A stretch of DNA of 64,000 bases from Malachius bipustulatus (taxonomy: Eukaryota > Arthropoda > Insecta > Coleoptera > Melyridae), in the NCBI GenBank assembly GCA_910589415.1, contig OU342633.1, positions 39,066,210 to 39,130,209 of the forward strand, given 5' to 3'. The notes under the pieces are model-generated. The model saw only the letters and a program-made list of their open reading frames with translations. It had not been told where the DNA came from and made no database searches. Positions 48,018 through 59,228 of the stretch are shown piece after piece; the stretch's first letter is position 1; the number at the start of each line of letters is the position of its first letter. The position numbers and the translations under genes are program-made.

Positions 48018-48470
48018 AGCAGGAATCAGTTACGCATTACAGTGGGATTACTAACGGGACATATTGCCCTAAAAGAACACTTAAATTAAATAGGACTGTT
48101 CAATGGAGACCTAAGTTGCCGAGAATGCAATAGGGCCCAGGAGACAGCAAAACATGTACTGTGTGAATGCGAGGCTCTGGACCGCAGAAGACAGGAGATA
48201 TACGGACAACAAAAAATGCGTCCGGAAGAATATGAAACTCATTCAGTAACGGGGCTGCACAAGTTAGTTCAGGGAACCAGACTGATGGAATGGGTGTCAT
48301 GAAGCAAAAGGGGGTGCACAATAAGCCCATGAGGCTGAGGTGCTTCCGGTGACCAAGAATCAGACGGCCCTCGAAAGGAGGGGGTTTTAGTGGGTGGGAC
48401 TCCCACATAACCCAATGCATGGGTATCCATAATGGATTTACCCTCCTTTTTCAAAAAAAAAAAATAATAA
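48018..48470 (+). mobile_element. 5'-truncated non-LTR retrotransposon with target duplication
   Basis: The insertion is bounded by a perfect 15-base direct duplication, taatacgtccaactt, at 48003-48017 and 48471-48485. Its coding tail reads LTGHIALKEHLN, stop, IGLFNGDLSCRECN, ETAKHVLCECEAL and ends TRLMEWVS before a TGA near 48300. The GHxxLKxHL and CxxC...HxxxxC pattern is the C-terminus of R1/jockey-type ORF2 proteins. It ends in an A-rich run (48453-48470). One internal TAA (48094-48096) makes even the tail defective. The clean target duplication suggests a fairly recent insertion. Confidence 0.85.
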
Positions 48471-49403
48471 TAATACGTCCAACTTCGACTGAAAACCGGC
48501 AGCGAGGCGACACTAGCGAACCTGGCGGCTCGAGGACGGCTACAGTTGTTCTACTGGGCCCGGAATAGAGATGGGAAATACTGTTAACGAAGAGTACGAC
48601 CGTTCCAATCCAACTGGTACCGCGACAGAAAAATACCGCGACAAAATACCGGTATTTTGGAACTGTTTAGCCATAGCCACCCATAGCCACATCGCCGACT
48701 TGAGCGGAGCCGTAATCGCGACACCACGGTGCGCGACACGCATACCCTGACCCTCGGAACGGTATCTCTACTATAAACTCCTGCTCCAGGAGTGCTGGAA
48801 CTGAATTATGTATAATCATAGTTCCTTGTTCCACGTGATGTTTTAGCCCATATGGCCTTGTATCTTGTATTGCATCTCTGTCCGTACTTCGGTTCGGTCC
48901 GTATACCTATGTAGGTGTCTTCATTTTTTTTTTCTTACAAGACTGAAGTAAATGAAAAAATTTTTTTTTTGCTTATTTCACATTCCATCTCAAGTATTTT
49001 TTCATTATATGTAATACAGTTACATATTTACATTTTTATTTGATAATTATTATGTTATTACTTATAATTTTTAAAGAGTCAAGTATATACCTATAATTAT
49101 TCCTTTTTTGTTTTCTGGCTTGAAATTTTTACTTTTTTTAATTTTCTTAGAGGACCGAAGTAGCCTTGCATAACTAGTCAGTAGGTACTCAACGATCCCA
49201 TAGAGAAATATCGGGTCCGGGGTCTGGGTATAATCATTAAGTATCAAGCAAGCAAAAGTAATCAAGTAATCAACTCAACGTATCAGATACTTGTGACTAA
49301 TGTATCAATATCTACTCGATACTGTTATCTGTTGCACATCACTGTGGTGCAGTGTGTTAGTTACAACTCGCGACACTAGATGGCGCTGCCACAGCGGCTG
49401 CCT

Positions 49404-49856
49404 TAGGGAACCTGTATTACCGCTTTACTAGGGTAGCACATTCACTCGTTGACGTTTACTAAACACGGTTATGTTTGAACAGCTGGATGTCATATTTTTG
49501 GCACATTTGGTCACAGGCGTAGGTATCATGTGGAAAAAAGCGAAGTTTGAAAAATGAAACAAAATAATAACACGAATAGAAACCGATAATTCTCTTTCAG
49601 TGGGTATTAAAAATAAAATTACGGGTTTATAGGATCTACGAAGCTGTAGACTTTATAATATCTAACACTTAGTTACTGAGAAAAATACGTTTTAATACGC
49701 GAACTTAATAACAAATTATGTGAATTTTTAGACAGTTGTACGTTCATGGAAAATCTGACGTTTATGAAGTCAAATTTGACATTCCCAACTTTTTTCCCAA
49801 CTTTTTGTGAGAATGAGAATGCGCTACCCTAGTAAAGCGGTAATACAGGTTCCCTA
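49404..49856. mobile_element. hAT-type MITE
   Basis: Perfect terminal inverted repeats of 34 bases (left tagggaacctgtattaccgc then tttactagggtagc; inverse at 49823-49856) are flanked by an 8-base direct repeat, ggctgcct, at 49396-49403 and 49857-49864. An 8-bp target duplication is the signature of the hAT superfamily. The 453-bp body is noncoding. Confidence 0.85.
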
Positions 49857-49951
49857 GGCTGCCTTCGAAATGCATGTAAAATTGCCGGAGTTGGACGTAT
49901 TAATAGTCTAGTGTATTTGATAATATTATTGTTTTAGCTATCAACAGCGTA

Positions 49952-50015
49952 GAGTATCTGTATTACCGACACTGGCGCTTACTAAGCGTTAGTGTCGGTA
50001 ATGCAGGTTCCCTAT
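49952..50015. repeat. 64-bp mini-palindrome related to the hAT MITE ends
   Basis: ctgtattaccgacactggcgc pairs with the inverse gttagtgtcggtaatgcag; the right terminus ggttcccta is the same as the neighbouring MITE. It looks like two element ends fused with the body lost. Confidence 0.6.
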
Positions 50016-50024
50016 CAATTACTA

Positions 50025-50818
50025 TACAGGCTGTCTGCTTAAGGCTGGCCACCGGCTATATCTCGGAAACTAATGGGCATATAACCTCAAAACAAAAAAT
50101 TTCCAGACATAAGTGGTTGCGAGAAATTCAATGAAAATATTTTCAAGATGTCACTTCCGGAAATACCGGAAGTTGACACCTACTTCGTTATTTTAACGGA
50201 AACACCCTGTAAAATATTATATTTTTTAAATGTCTAAAGAAATCGAATTCAGGTGGTTTTCACCATTAGAATTTAGATTGAGCGGTTTATGAGTTCTAAA
50301 CAAGTGAAAAATCGAAAATTTTCAACTTCAAAGCAGTCTATAACTAGAACGGCTCAAGATATCTAAAAACGGTTTACATGTCCCTATCTTAACTTTTCAC
50401 ATAGTATCCTACTATGTGGTTTAAATTTTAATACAGGGGTGATGAAAATTATCCGATTTTTCATTTCACCGTTTTTAGATATCTTGAGCCGTTCTAGTTC
50501 TAGACTGCTTTGAAGTTGAAAATTTTCGATTTTCACTTGTTTAGAACTCATAAACCGCTCAATCTAAATTCTAATGGTGAAAACCACCTGAATTCGATTT
50601 ATTCAGACATTTAAAAAATATAATATTTTACAGGGTGCTTCCGTTAAAATAACGAAGTAGGTGTCAACTTCCGGTATTTCCGGAAGTGCGGCCATCTTGA
50701 AAATATTTTCATTGAATTTCTCGTAATCACTTATGTCTGGAAATTTTTTATTTTGAGGTTATAGACCCATTAGTTTCCGAGATATGGCCGGTGGTCAACC
50801 TTAGCAAGACACCCTGCA
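50025..50818. mobile_element. Long palindromic foldback element
   Basis: About 360-base arms run from tacaggctgtctgcttaagg inward, and the right half is the inverse (ccttagcaagacaccctgca). Each arm contains an internal acaccctgtaaa/ttacagggtg motif about 190 bases in, so one foldback appears to have been built inside another. Arms are about 90 percent identical. Noncoding. Confidence 0.8.
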
Positions 50819-51360
50819 TAATGGTATACCCCCAAGTAGCATTTTAGGGCAAATTTACGTCAATTCGACGTCGCTTACGCCAGGATCGGTGAGTAGGTAG
50901 TGCATATCAGGGATGGGCGTGAAAACAATTAATTTTAAACAATTCAATTCTTTACATGTAAACAATTTCATTTTTTACACAGTCCATTTGTATGTAAAGA
51001 ACGTAAAGAATGTAGATAAATGTAAACAAAATAATTTTACTATGAAATAAGGTTATGAAATCTTAGATTTAAAAATTTACCTATCCTATCACCTACTTTA
51101 ATGATAGTTCACGTCCACTCATTTTTTGAATAAAGTAGGTAATTCATAAATTAAATAATAATAAAATGATTTACTGGTTTTGTTGATTTTGCATTGATTT
51201 TGGGTATTGTCGTTTTCTTTCTTAGTTTTAAGTAAGCCACACCAGAGTACAGGCACATATGGTGCCTCCTTGCTGGAAAGTTTTTGTCGTTTATATTATT
51301 GGTGTTAACTCCATTAATGAAGTTTACATGTTTATAATAATAGTTGGGTTCAGGTACCTA

Positions 51361-52242
51361 TACAGGGTGTCCCAGCTTATTCGAAGCGGTCTCTGTAGGC
51401 CAAACGATGGACTTTTTCAAAAAACTTTTTTAAAATTCAAGTACAGGATCACAATGGCCATAATTTAAAATTATTTTGGAGTATACAGAGTGTCCCATAT
51501 GACAGTGGCATATCAAAGCTATGTTTTTTTAAATGGAATGCTCCTATGTTATTGCATTTTTAAATTGTCTGAGAAGAGAAAATAAGATTGACTTTTACAG
51601 TTGGTGTTTAAATTCAGAAGTTTTTGAGTTATAAACAAGTGAAAATCGTCATTTTTCAAGTTCAAAGCCCTGTACAACGAAAACGGCTGAAGATAGAGAA
51701 AAACGGCTTACGTGTCCCTATTTTACTTTTTCATGTACTATCCTATCATGTAGATGAAATGTTTATACAGGGTGATAAAAAATTTGAAAAATTCTGAGAT
51801 TTCTCCACGCGTCGCCAAATAGAAAAATCAAAGAAAGTAAAAATTTTTCTATACCATAGGATAGTACATAAAAAGTTAAAATAGGGACATGTAAGCCGTT
51901 CTTCTCTATCTTGAACCGTTTTCATTGTACAGAGCCTTGAACTTGAAAAATGACGATTTTCACTTGTTTATAACTCAAAAACTTCTGAATTTAAACACCA
52001 ACTGTAAAAGCCAATCTTATTTTCTCTTCTCAGACAATCTAAAAATGCAATAACATAGGAGCATTCCATTTAAAAAAAACATAACTTTGATATGCCACTG
52101 TCATATGGGACACTCTGTATACTCCAAAATAATTTTAAATTATGGCCATTGTGATCCTGTACTTGAATTTGCAAAAATTTTTTGGAAAAAATCATTTGTT
52201 TGGTCTACAGAGACCGCTTCGAATAAGCTGGGACACCCTGTA
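51361..52242. mobile_element. Long palindromic foldback element upstream of capping enzyme
   Basis: Starts tacagggtgtcccagcttat then tcgaagcggtctctgtaggc and ends with the inverse. Arms of about 390 bases carry shared blocks such as gagtgtcccatatgacagtg and acaagtgaaaatcgtcattt. TA at both edges. The region around cgaaaacggctgaagatag resembles the equivalent block in 50025-50818, so the two are related families. Confidence 0.82.
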
Positions 52243-53151
52243 TAAGGTTATAATGATACCTACTAATAAAACTAATAAACTATCTTCTCAATCTTGTGCT
52301 AAAACCTCTAACTTGTGTGTATGAATTTGGTATGTATATGTAAAACTTTTCATAGCAATGACGTCACTGATGACAGCAGTGACAGCAACAGCTGACACCA
52401 TTGCTCAAATTCTTTACATTGTTTACGTATTCTTTACATTGATTACATATTCTTTACAAGCCCATCCATGGTGCGGTGCCTATGCAATGGAGCTCCAAGG
52501 GGTTAAATAGCCATACATTTGTTTTGTGTCGGTATCAGACCATATCCCCTGCAGATGTCTAAATGCCGAAAACTCAGCTCTCTAGACTGAAAACTTTGAC
52601 CTGAATCATGGTGAAAAGAATGGGTTTTCGCGAACTTTGTGAGTAAACAAAAATTTATCCTGTTCACGAATTCACTATAGTCATCACTGTCACCATCAGT
52701 CACGTCCACCACTGTAAACTGTATACAGACCTGTATGTTAATCGCGAACGCACCCAATATTTTCCAAAGATTTTTTACGCTCAAGTGTCAGGTGTTAAAC
52801 GTCATTGTCATTTGTCAGTTTTCAATTGTCGATCAATATAGACATTGACAATCGTCATTAGTCAATTCATTATTAGGAGAAGTTTTATGGTTATATTTTT
52901 TAAAGTAGTATAAACACGTTAAATGTTCGGGATTGATTTTTGCAAAAGTATCGAAAAATTGCTCAAATAATGTGGAACGGTGCTAAATCTTCGACGTATA
53001 AACGACATCAACAGTTTGAGGCTGAGTTGAAATGAACGATGCCAATAACATATGGAGAGAAAGTGAAAATCAATGTGACATATTTATTCCTGAACTCTGT
53101 GATACCCGAAATTAAATAGGTACCAAAAGTACCTACCAATAGAGTCCCAAA
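52243..53151. other. Region upstream of the capping enzyme
   Basis: No coding exon is recognised. It includes gtgacagcagtgacagcaac-like repeats near 52370 and should contain the promoter of the capping enzyme gene. A 93-codon minus frame (52784-52503) has no recognisable features. Confidence 0.35.
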
Positions 53152-54945
53152 ATGAACAAACGTAGGAACCCAGGTCCAATTCCAAATCGCTGGCTCAAGT
53201 GCCCACGTAAGTCCGACGGTCTTATACAGGGAAAATTCATTGCTTGCAAGACACCTCTGGACGAGAAATTCGATGACCAAATCCCCTTAGAATGCAGGTT
53301 TCCCCCTAAAATGCTCTTCGATTCCTGCAAGTCGAAGAGAATTAAAATAGGCTTGTGGGTGGATTTGACAAATACAACGAGATTCTACAACAAAGAAGAA
53401 GTCGAGGAGAAAGATTGCAAGTATATAAAGGTGCAATGTCAAGGACATGGAGAAACTCCGACTAGAGCCCAAGTGGAGCTGTTCATAAGACTGGTACACA
53501 ATTTCATTTCGAAGAATCCTCTAGAATGCATCGTAGTCCATTGCACCCATGGCTTTAACCGTACAGGCTTCATGATCACTTCTTACTTAGTCGAAATGAT
53601 GGATATAAGTTTGGAAGTAGCTCTGGGCATGTTCACACAGCTACGTACTCCCGGTATTTATAAGGCTGACTATTTAGAAGAATTGTATAAGAAGTATGAT
53701 GACGTAGAGGACACTCCACCCGCTCCCCCTCTGCCTGACTGGTGTTTCGAAGAAGACAACGCTCTGATTGACGAAGCAGAGGACGATGACTACAACACAG
53801 CGTCTACTTCGAACTCTGAGGAAAGACCAAGGAAGAAACGTAAACATGAGCATAACAATCATAATCATCCTTTACCAGTATTTATGGAAGGTGTACCTGG
53901 TGTAGAAGCCTTCACATTACAACCAAAAGCAGTGCAGTTGCAAAGAAAAGTGCAGGCAATGTGCGAGTGGAAATCAAAAGGTTTTCCAGGTTGTCAACCC
54001 GTTTCAATGGATAATAATAACCTCCAGTTGTTGAGTGAAAAACTATACAGGGTATCATGGAAAGCCGATGGAACCCGTTATATGATGTTAATTGATGGTC
54101 GGGATGAAGTTTACTTCTTTGATCGTGATCACAACATATTCAAAGTGAGGAATCTGACATTTCCTCGGAGAAAAGATCTCCGACAACATCTGAGCGATAC
54201 TCTCCTAGATGGCGAAATGGTAATAGACAAAGTAAACGGTGTGGATATTCCTAGATATTTGGCATACGATATAATTAAGTTCGAGAAACAAGAAGTCGGC
54301 AAGACACCTTTTTATCCCACCCGCCTTCACTGTTTGGAGAATGAAATCATCAAGCCGAGACACATGGCAATGGAAAGTGGTCTCATCAATAAAACTAACG
54401 AACCTTTTAGTGTTAGGAAAAAAGATTTCTGGGATATAACGCAGGCAGCCAGTTTGCTGGGCGAAAAGTTTGCCAAGACTTTATCTCACGAGCCGGACGG
54501 GCTTATTTTTCAGCCTTCGAAGGACCCCTATGTCGCGGGTCGTTGCGACGAGGTACTGAAATGGAAGCCACCGGAGCTCAACTCTGTTGATTTTAGATTG
54601 AAAATTCAGAAAGAAACGGGCGTAGGGATCGTCACAAGGAAAAAGGCCATGCTGTTCGTCGGGCACAAAGATACACCCTTTGCCGAAATGAAATACAACA
54701 AGACTTTGAAAGACTTGGATAACAAAATCATCGAATGTAAATTTGAAGATAACCAGTGGAAGTTTATGAGGGAAAGAACTGATAAATCGTTTCCCAATAG
54801 TTTCAACACGGCGACCGCTGTTTGCGGTAGCATTCAGCATCCCGTCACTAAAGAGAAATTGTTGAATTTTATAGAAAAATTTCGATTTGTTGATGAAGAA
54901 GCGTCAATGCCACCTCCTCCTCCTCCTAGGAAAATTAGAAGGTAG
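53152..54945 (+). CDS. RNGTT: mRNA-capping enzyme (RNA triphosphatase-guanylyltransferase)
   Basis: Nuclear bifunctional enzyme: removes the gamma phosphate from nascent mRNA 5' ends and adds GMP, acting with RNA polymerase II. A single uninterrupted frame of 597 residues, full length for animal capping enzymes. The N-terminal cysteine-phosphatase domain (about 1-215) has [10 protein letters not shown] with catalytic Cys131. A linker rich in acidic and basic residues (about 200-240, [15 protein letters not shown]) follows. The guanylyltransferase domain has motif I KADGTR with nucleotidyl Lys304, LLDGEMV (351-357), EPDGLIFQP (447-455) and motif [14 protein letters not shown] (469-481). The C-terminus ends with a Pro run and PRKIRR. 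The start chosen is the first Met and matches the family's length. AATAAA at 55136-55141 may be the poly(A) signal. There is no intron, and I see no poly(A) tail or flanking duplication that would prove a retrocopy. Confidence 0.96.
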   Translation: MNKRRNPGPIPNRWLKCPRKSDGLIQGKFIACKTPLDEKFDDQIPLECRFPPKMLFDSCKSKRIKIGLWVDLTNTTRFYNKEEVEEKDCKYIKVQCQGHGETPTRAQVELFIRLVHNFISKNPLECIVVHCTHGFNRTGFMITSYLVEMMDISLEVALGMFTQLRTPGIYKADYLEELYKKYDDVEDTPPAPPLPDWCFEEDNALIDEAEDDDYNTASTSNSEERPRKKRKHEHNNHNHPLPVFMEGVPGVEAFTLQPKAVQLQRKVQAMCEWKSKGFPGCQPVSMDNNNLQLLSEKLYRVSWKADGTRYMMLIDGRDEVYFFDRDHNIFKVRNLTFPRRKDLRQHLSDTLLDGEMVIDKVNGVDIPRYLAYDIIKFEKQEVGKTPFYPTRLHCLENEIIKPRHMAMESGLINKTNEPFSVRKKDFWDITQAASLLGEKFAKTLSHEPDGLIFQPSKDPYVAGRCDEVLKWKPPELNSVDFRLKIQKETGVGIVTRKKAMLFVGHKDTPFAEMKYNKTLKDLDNKIIECKFEDNQWKFMRERTDKSFPNSFNTATAVCGSIQHPVTKEKLLNFIEKFRFVDEEASMPPPPPPRKIRR

Positions 54946-57699
54946 TCTTAATTTATATTTATTGTGAAATATTTTCTTAATCACTGTAAATCAGCTATGA
55001 AGAATTATATTATAACATTTCTGTTTATTTCATGTATTTGTTTTTTGTATTGACAAGATATAATAATTATTATAGAGTTTAAAAAGCAAACGATTTTTTC
55101 TGTATTGCTTAAAAAAATCAAGTAGTCATTATAGGAATAAAAACAACTTCCAGATGATATACAGTGAGGACCTTTGTAGTCCCCCTCGCTCCTTCAATTT
55201 CGAACCTTTTATCAGAAGCTAAATTCAATGAAATTGGTGTTATTGGCATTTATTCATAACCAACTTATTATTATCATTTAGTCGGTGTCAATTACCTCAA
55301 CAGATTCTTTCTTAAATGACGTCACCAAATCGGCAAGCTGACATTGTTAACTTGTTGTCCAACATTGGGTATTTTGAGACTCACCCTTATAGCTTATGGT
55401 AATGTCTGCAACGTCATTTTAGACATTAGACAAGCTATCTGTCGTTGAGTTCTTTGGCAAGTTGCAATGTTGACTTTAACAGTGATTTAGAAACATGACA
55501 GATGACTCTCTGTCATTAAACTCTCAACATTATTTTACAAAACAAAATGTTGGTATTACTGATTAACAATGCTCAACGTTTGGTATTTAGATACTCACCC
55601 TAAAAAATGTCCTCTCGTTAAATTGTTATATTAATTACTTAATCAATTAATTAAATAAATAAAAATTATTACTAAAATTTGGAAAATTATATCTCATAAG
55701 ACACAGTTAAGAATTAAGATTTTCCTCATGTGTGTAAATCTTACATGAGATTCATTATTAAGTATTAGTTTGTATGGTGTAACATTTTTCTTGGTAGTCC
55801 CAAGTTTAGAAGGTATTTTTTTCCCTCGACCCAAAAAAAAACCGTTGAATGAGTGGGAGAACTCGTTTTGAATGTTTTCAGATGTTTTCGAGAGCGCTTT
55901 TCCCGAAAATTGAATTTTTGTACTTCGCAAATGCCAAGAGTGGCCCAAAAATGGAGAATATGACTCAAATTTTTTTTTTAATATTTCAAAAACTGTTCTT
56001 CAGGCATTCAACTCACCACAACCGATTTGTGGCACTCAAAAGGGAATAAGAAAACTAAAAAAAAAATTGATTTGAACACCCGTCTATCTTGCATAGTTCT
56101 GCAAGAAATGAGAGCCAAAAAAGTCCATTTTCAAGTTATGTTGGATATACTTTTTGAGGGCTTAAGGACTGATATTAGGGAAATTTATTTTGTGATATTA
56201 AAAAAAAAAGATTCTGGTCTTGCAAGTGATTTTATATCTTTAAATTAGGTACTATTTGTATCAGAAATTAATTTTTGAAATTGCTAATGTAATAAGAGAA
56301 TTGAGATTTCTCGGGATTCAAAAGGTACCTATACCTATACACTTTTTGGACAACATTCAAACCTGTTAGAAATTGAAGAAAAAAAGCAAGATTCATGAAG
56401 GTGATGAATAAACATAGAAATTAATTTTCACCTAATTTCAGTGTATCTATTTTCCCATTTAGGTGAGGCGGTTGATATAAGACAATTTTTTCTTTGTTAT
56501 CTTAGCTGTGGTATAACAAGTAGAATTTTTTGTAATACATTTATTTTTAACGAAATGGTGACATTTTTTGTGCTATAGGTCAAGTTTGCATGTGCTCTTC
56601 TAGGGGTGGAAAATGAGAGGACAGAAAAATTTCCAAAAACCAATTTTTGAGAAATATTTAACAAATTTTGGGCCATATTTTTGAACCACACTGGGTGCAC
56701 TGTTAAAGAATAGTAACCTGATTTTTGGAAGGAGCGTCTTAAAAACATTATAACCCTCGATTATACCTATTTAGGTCTTCAGCGAGGTTTTTTTGGGTCT
56801 TGTTGATCATTCGACGCTCAGACTATTAAAGGTAACCATAATCTTGATTTTGGAATCAAAAAATGAAAAAAGCAATTGTTGAAAATGTTTTGCATCAGTC
56901 ATGTCTTGAAAGTACAGTTAGAATGTAAAAAAAGTGGTAAACTTTTCATAAGCAGCAAATGAGAAAAATAGTGGGTCATTCAGTTTTGATGTTTTATTTT
57001 AATGGAGGGGTGGAAATACACATCTTTGGGAAAGTTGAAAATGTTTGACAATATTAAGGCACAGTTTATCGATATTAGGAAATTTTGATTGTCATTACAG
57101 CTCACATATAAATGGTCTTTAATTTTTTAACAGTGTCATTTTAGGTGGTGATAGAGAATCACAACATAAGTGGACTTTTCTCATAAAATATTTTTCAGAA
57201 AGATATAATAAGTTTACAGACACAGAAAGATGTTCAAACTACAATAGTTCGGAAACGCTATGATAAAATTTTGCTGTCATTCAGAACGTATAATAATCTG
57301 TAAAAAATATCCAGAGGCGTAGAAAATAGGACGGGAAAATTGGGGCAACCACCCAATATCTACATTGCTGGACAGTTTTGGAAAAAGTTTTTCTAATAAA
57401 TAATAGGTCCACTTTTTTGCCATTCTCTAACACTCAATGCTGTCGAAACAGTTTCAGTTTGAGAGATCTTTCACAATATTCGTATTATTTGAGGTTTTAG
57501 TTAATTATGAAATTTAATTACAGAAAACTTTCTATGATTATTAATAATTTATTATTTCGAACTTCTCTAACTGTTAACCAGGCATAGGTCTTACCTAGTT
57601 ATAAAGCAGTTTTGTTAGAAGAAAGAAACACTTGATTCTGGACCTTGGTCTGTGAGTTTAAGGGTGAAAAAAGAGAGGGAACAATTTTTCGCACTCACC
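54946..57699. other. Intergenic, repeat-like sequence
   Basis: No gene is recognised. The phrase ggtatttwgakactcaccct occurs at about 55367-55386 and 55580-55600 in direct orientation. The rest is A/T-rich with short overlapping frames lacking features. Confidence 0.4.
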
Positions 57700-57783
57700 T
57701 GAATTCCAGGTGGTTACTACTTCATACCCACAACAAGGCTTCCACAGGCCCTGCTATCATTTCCTAAAATGAAACACCCTGTA
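57700..57783. mobile_element. Solitary element end (CACCCTGTA)
   Basis: aaaatgaaacaccctgta at the right edge has the standard CAGGGTG-type terminus in inverse, but no matching left end was found. Confidence 0.45.
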
Positions 57784-59228
57784 TAGTTGTTGTTGATCCT
57801 TTAGACAAATATTTTCTTGCGGTTTAGATAAGTGATGGGTAGAAATTTTGAGTTAGTGGAACTGGAAAGGTAAGTTACATTACACATTTAGTAGTTGAAT
57901 ATTTAGTGTTTAAAATCCCTTTGCAAAAAGATCCACATTCTCTTCTCCCAGGGTGAAACTAAGACGGTTTACCCAAACTTAATAATGTGTTCAATTTCGA
58001 GATCAGATAAGCGTGTCTGGTGAAGTTTACATGACAATCCTGCTGCCAGGACTCATGGCTAACGTGGCAACAACGCCTAAGCGTTCATAAAATGTAAGAG
58101 CTGGCAGCAGGTACGTAGGTAAGTCAAGTTTCAAGTAAGAGGTGAGAGAGACGACACATTCAACACTCAGATCCCGGTCGAACCGGAGAGCCCTTCACCG
58201 CACCGGTCCTTTTCCTTATTGTAATATAAACAAAATATCCGAACACAATTTTCAATTAGCTCCTTCAAGTGCTTCTTTCCTCGCAGCAATCAGCCATAAT
58301 AAATCATCAGCAGACATAAAGTCACCAGTGTCATTGAACTAAATCAGTTTTAAATGAGACTTGCTACTAAAAACTGCAGCAACTTTAATAAAGTAATTAC
58401 TCTTCCAAAGAGATTTTATCATAATAATTATTGACAGCTCTTTCTTGTAATTACTTATTTGGTTGTAGAGTTTTTTTTTTTTGTTTCGTTTAAATCCTTC
58501 TTGAACACTATACAAAAAATACCTCAGTTTTTAATTGCTCATAAGTTTCTTTTAATTATTTTAATGGTTTGTAACATACAAAAAATATTTATATTTATTT
58601 TAGAACTTCATTTTAATTAATTTTCATTTTCATTCTATTCAGAGAAAGTAATTGAACAAAGTTCGAGGTCGTGACTACTGTGTAAAGAAAATTTTTAATA
58701 GCGGTGTTGTTGTAAAAAAGACCACAGCAATTGCTTTCTATTTCAAAAGAGGTATGTTGAAAAAAAGAAGTCTAAAAAAAGATATTTATTATTTTCTTAT
58801 GTACAAATGTATACAATCCTAATATATTTTACAATGAAATAAATAAGTCGAAATAATTTAAACAATATGTAGCAGTAAAACATTAAAATGGACGCAATCG
58901 CAATCAGAAATATTAAAATAACATACATCATACGTATGATATGGCAATCATCAATCAATAATATTTAAAAAACCTTTCAGTAATACACAATATCAAACTT
59001 AAAATTATTAGAATTTTAAAACCTTAATGCTAAATTTATTGTTATCACTTAAACAACAAAGAACTTATCACATTTTCAGAAAGTGCCACTGCAATTAATA
59101 CTTACTTAAATATTCACTAATTGAAGCAAAATTATCTTAAAATTGGCACTGGAGAGGCACTTTCTAAAAAAACTATTGTCATTCAATTAAATAATTAGTT
59201 TCGCCTATATAACAATCATAAAAAAACA
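57784..59228. other. Intergenic sequence and cadherin 3' untranslated region
   Basis: A GC-richer patch at 57950-58210 includes a cctgctgccag/ctggcagcagg inverted pair (about 58038-58110) but no gene is recognised. TTTATT at 59035-59040 could be the minus-strand poly(A) signal of the cadherin. Confidence 0.35.

Larger units (their letters stand above)
47979..49927. repeat. 39-bp inverted repeat enclosing nested insertions
   Basis: aataatatcaaatacgctag then actataatacgtccaactt (47979-48017) is inverted at 49889-49927 with a few differences. A retrotransposon has inserted inside the left arm and a hAT-type MITE lies inside the enclosed region. Confidence 0.6.

Noticed and set aside
48100..48454. 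Minus-strand frames of 106 and 61 codons
   Set aside because: They are antisense to the retrotransposon tail, whose plus-strand reading carries the recognisable CxxC...HxxxxC motif.
54481..54840. 119-codon minus-strand frame inside the capping enzyme
   Set aside because: Antisense shadow of the guanylyltransferase domain.
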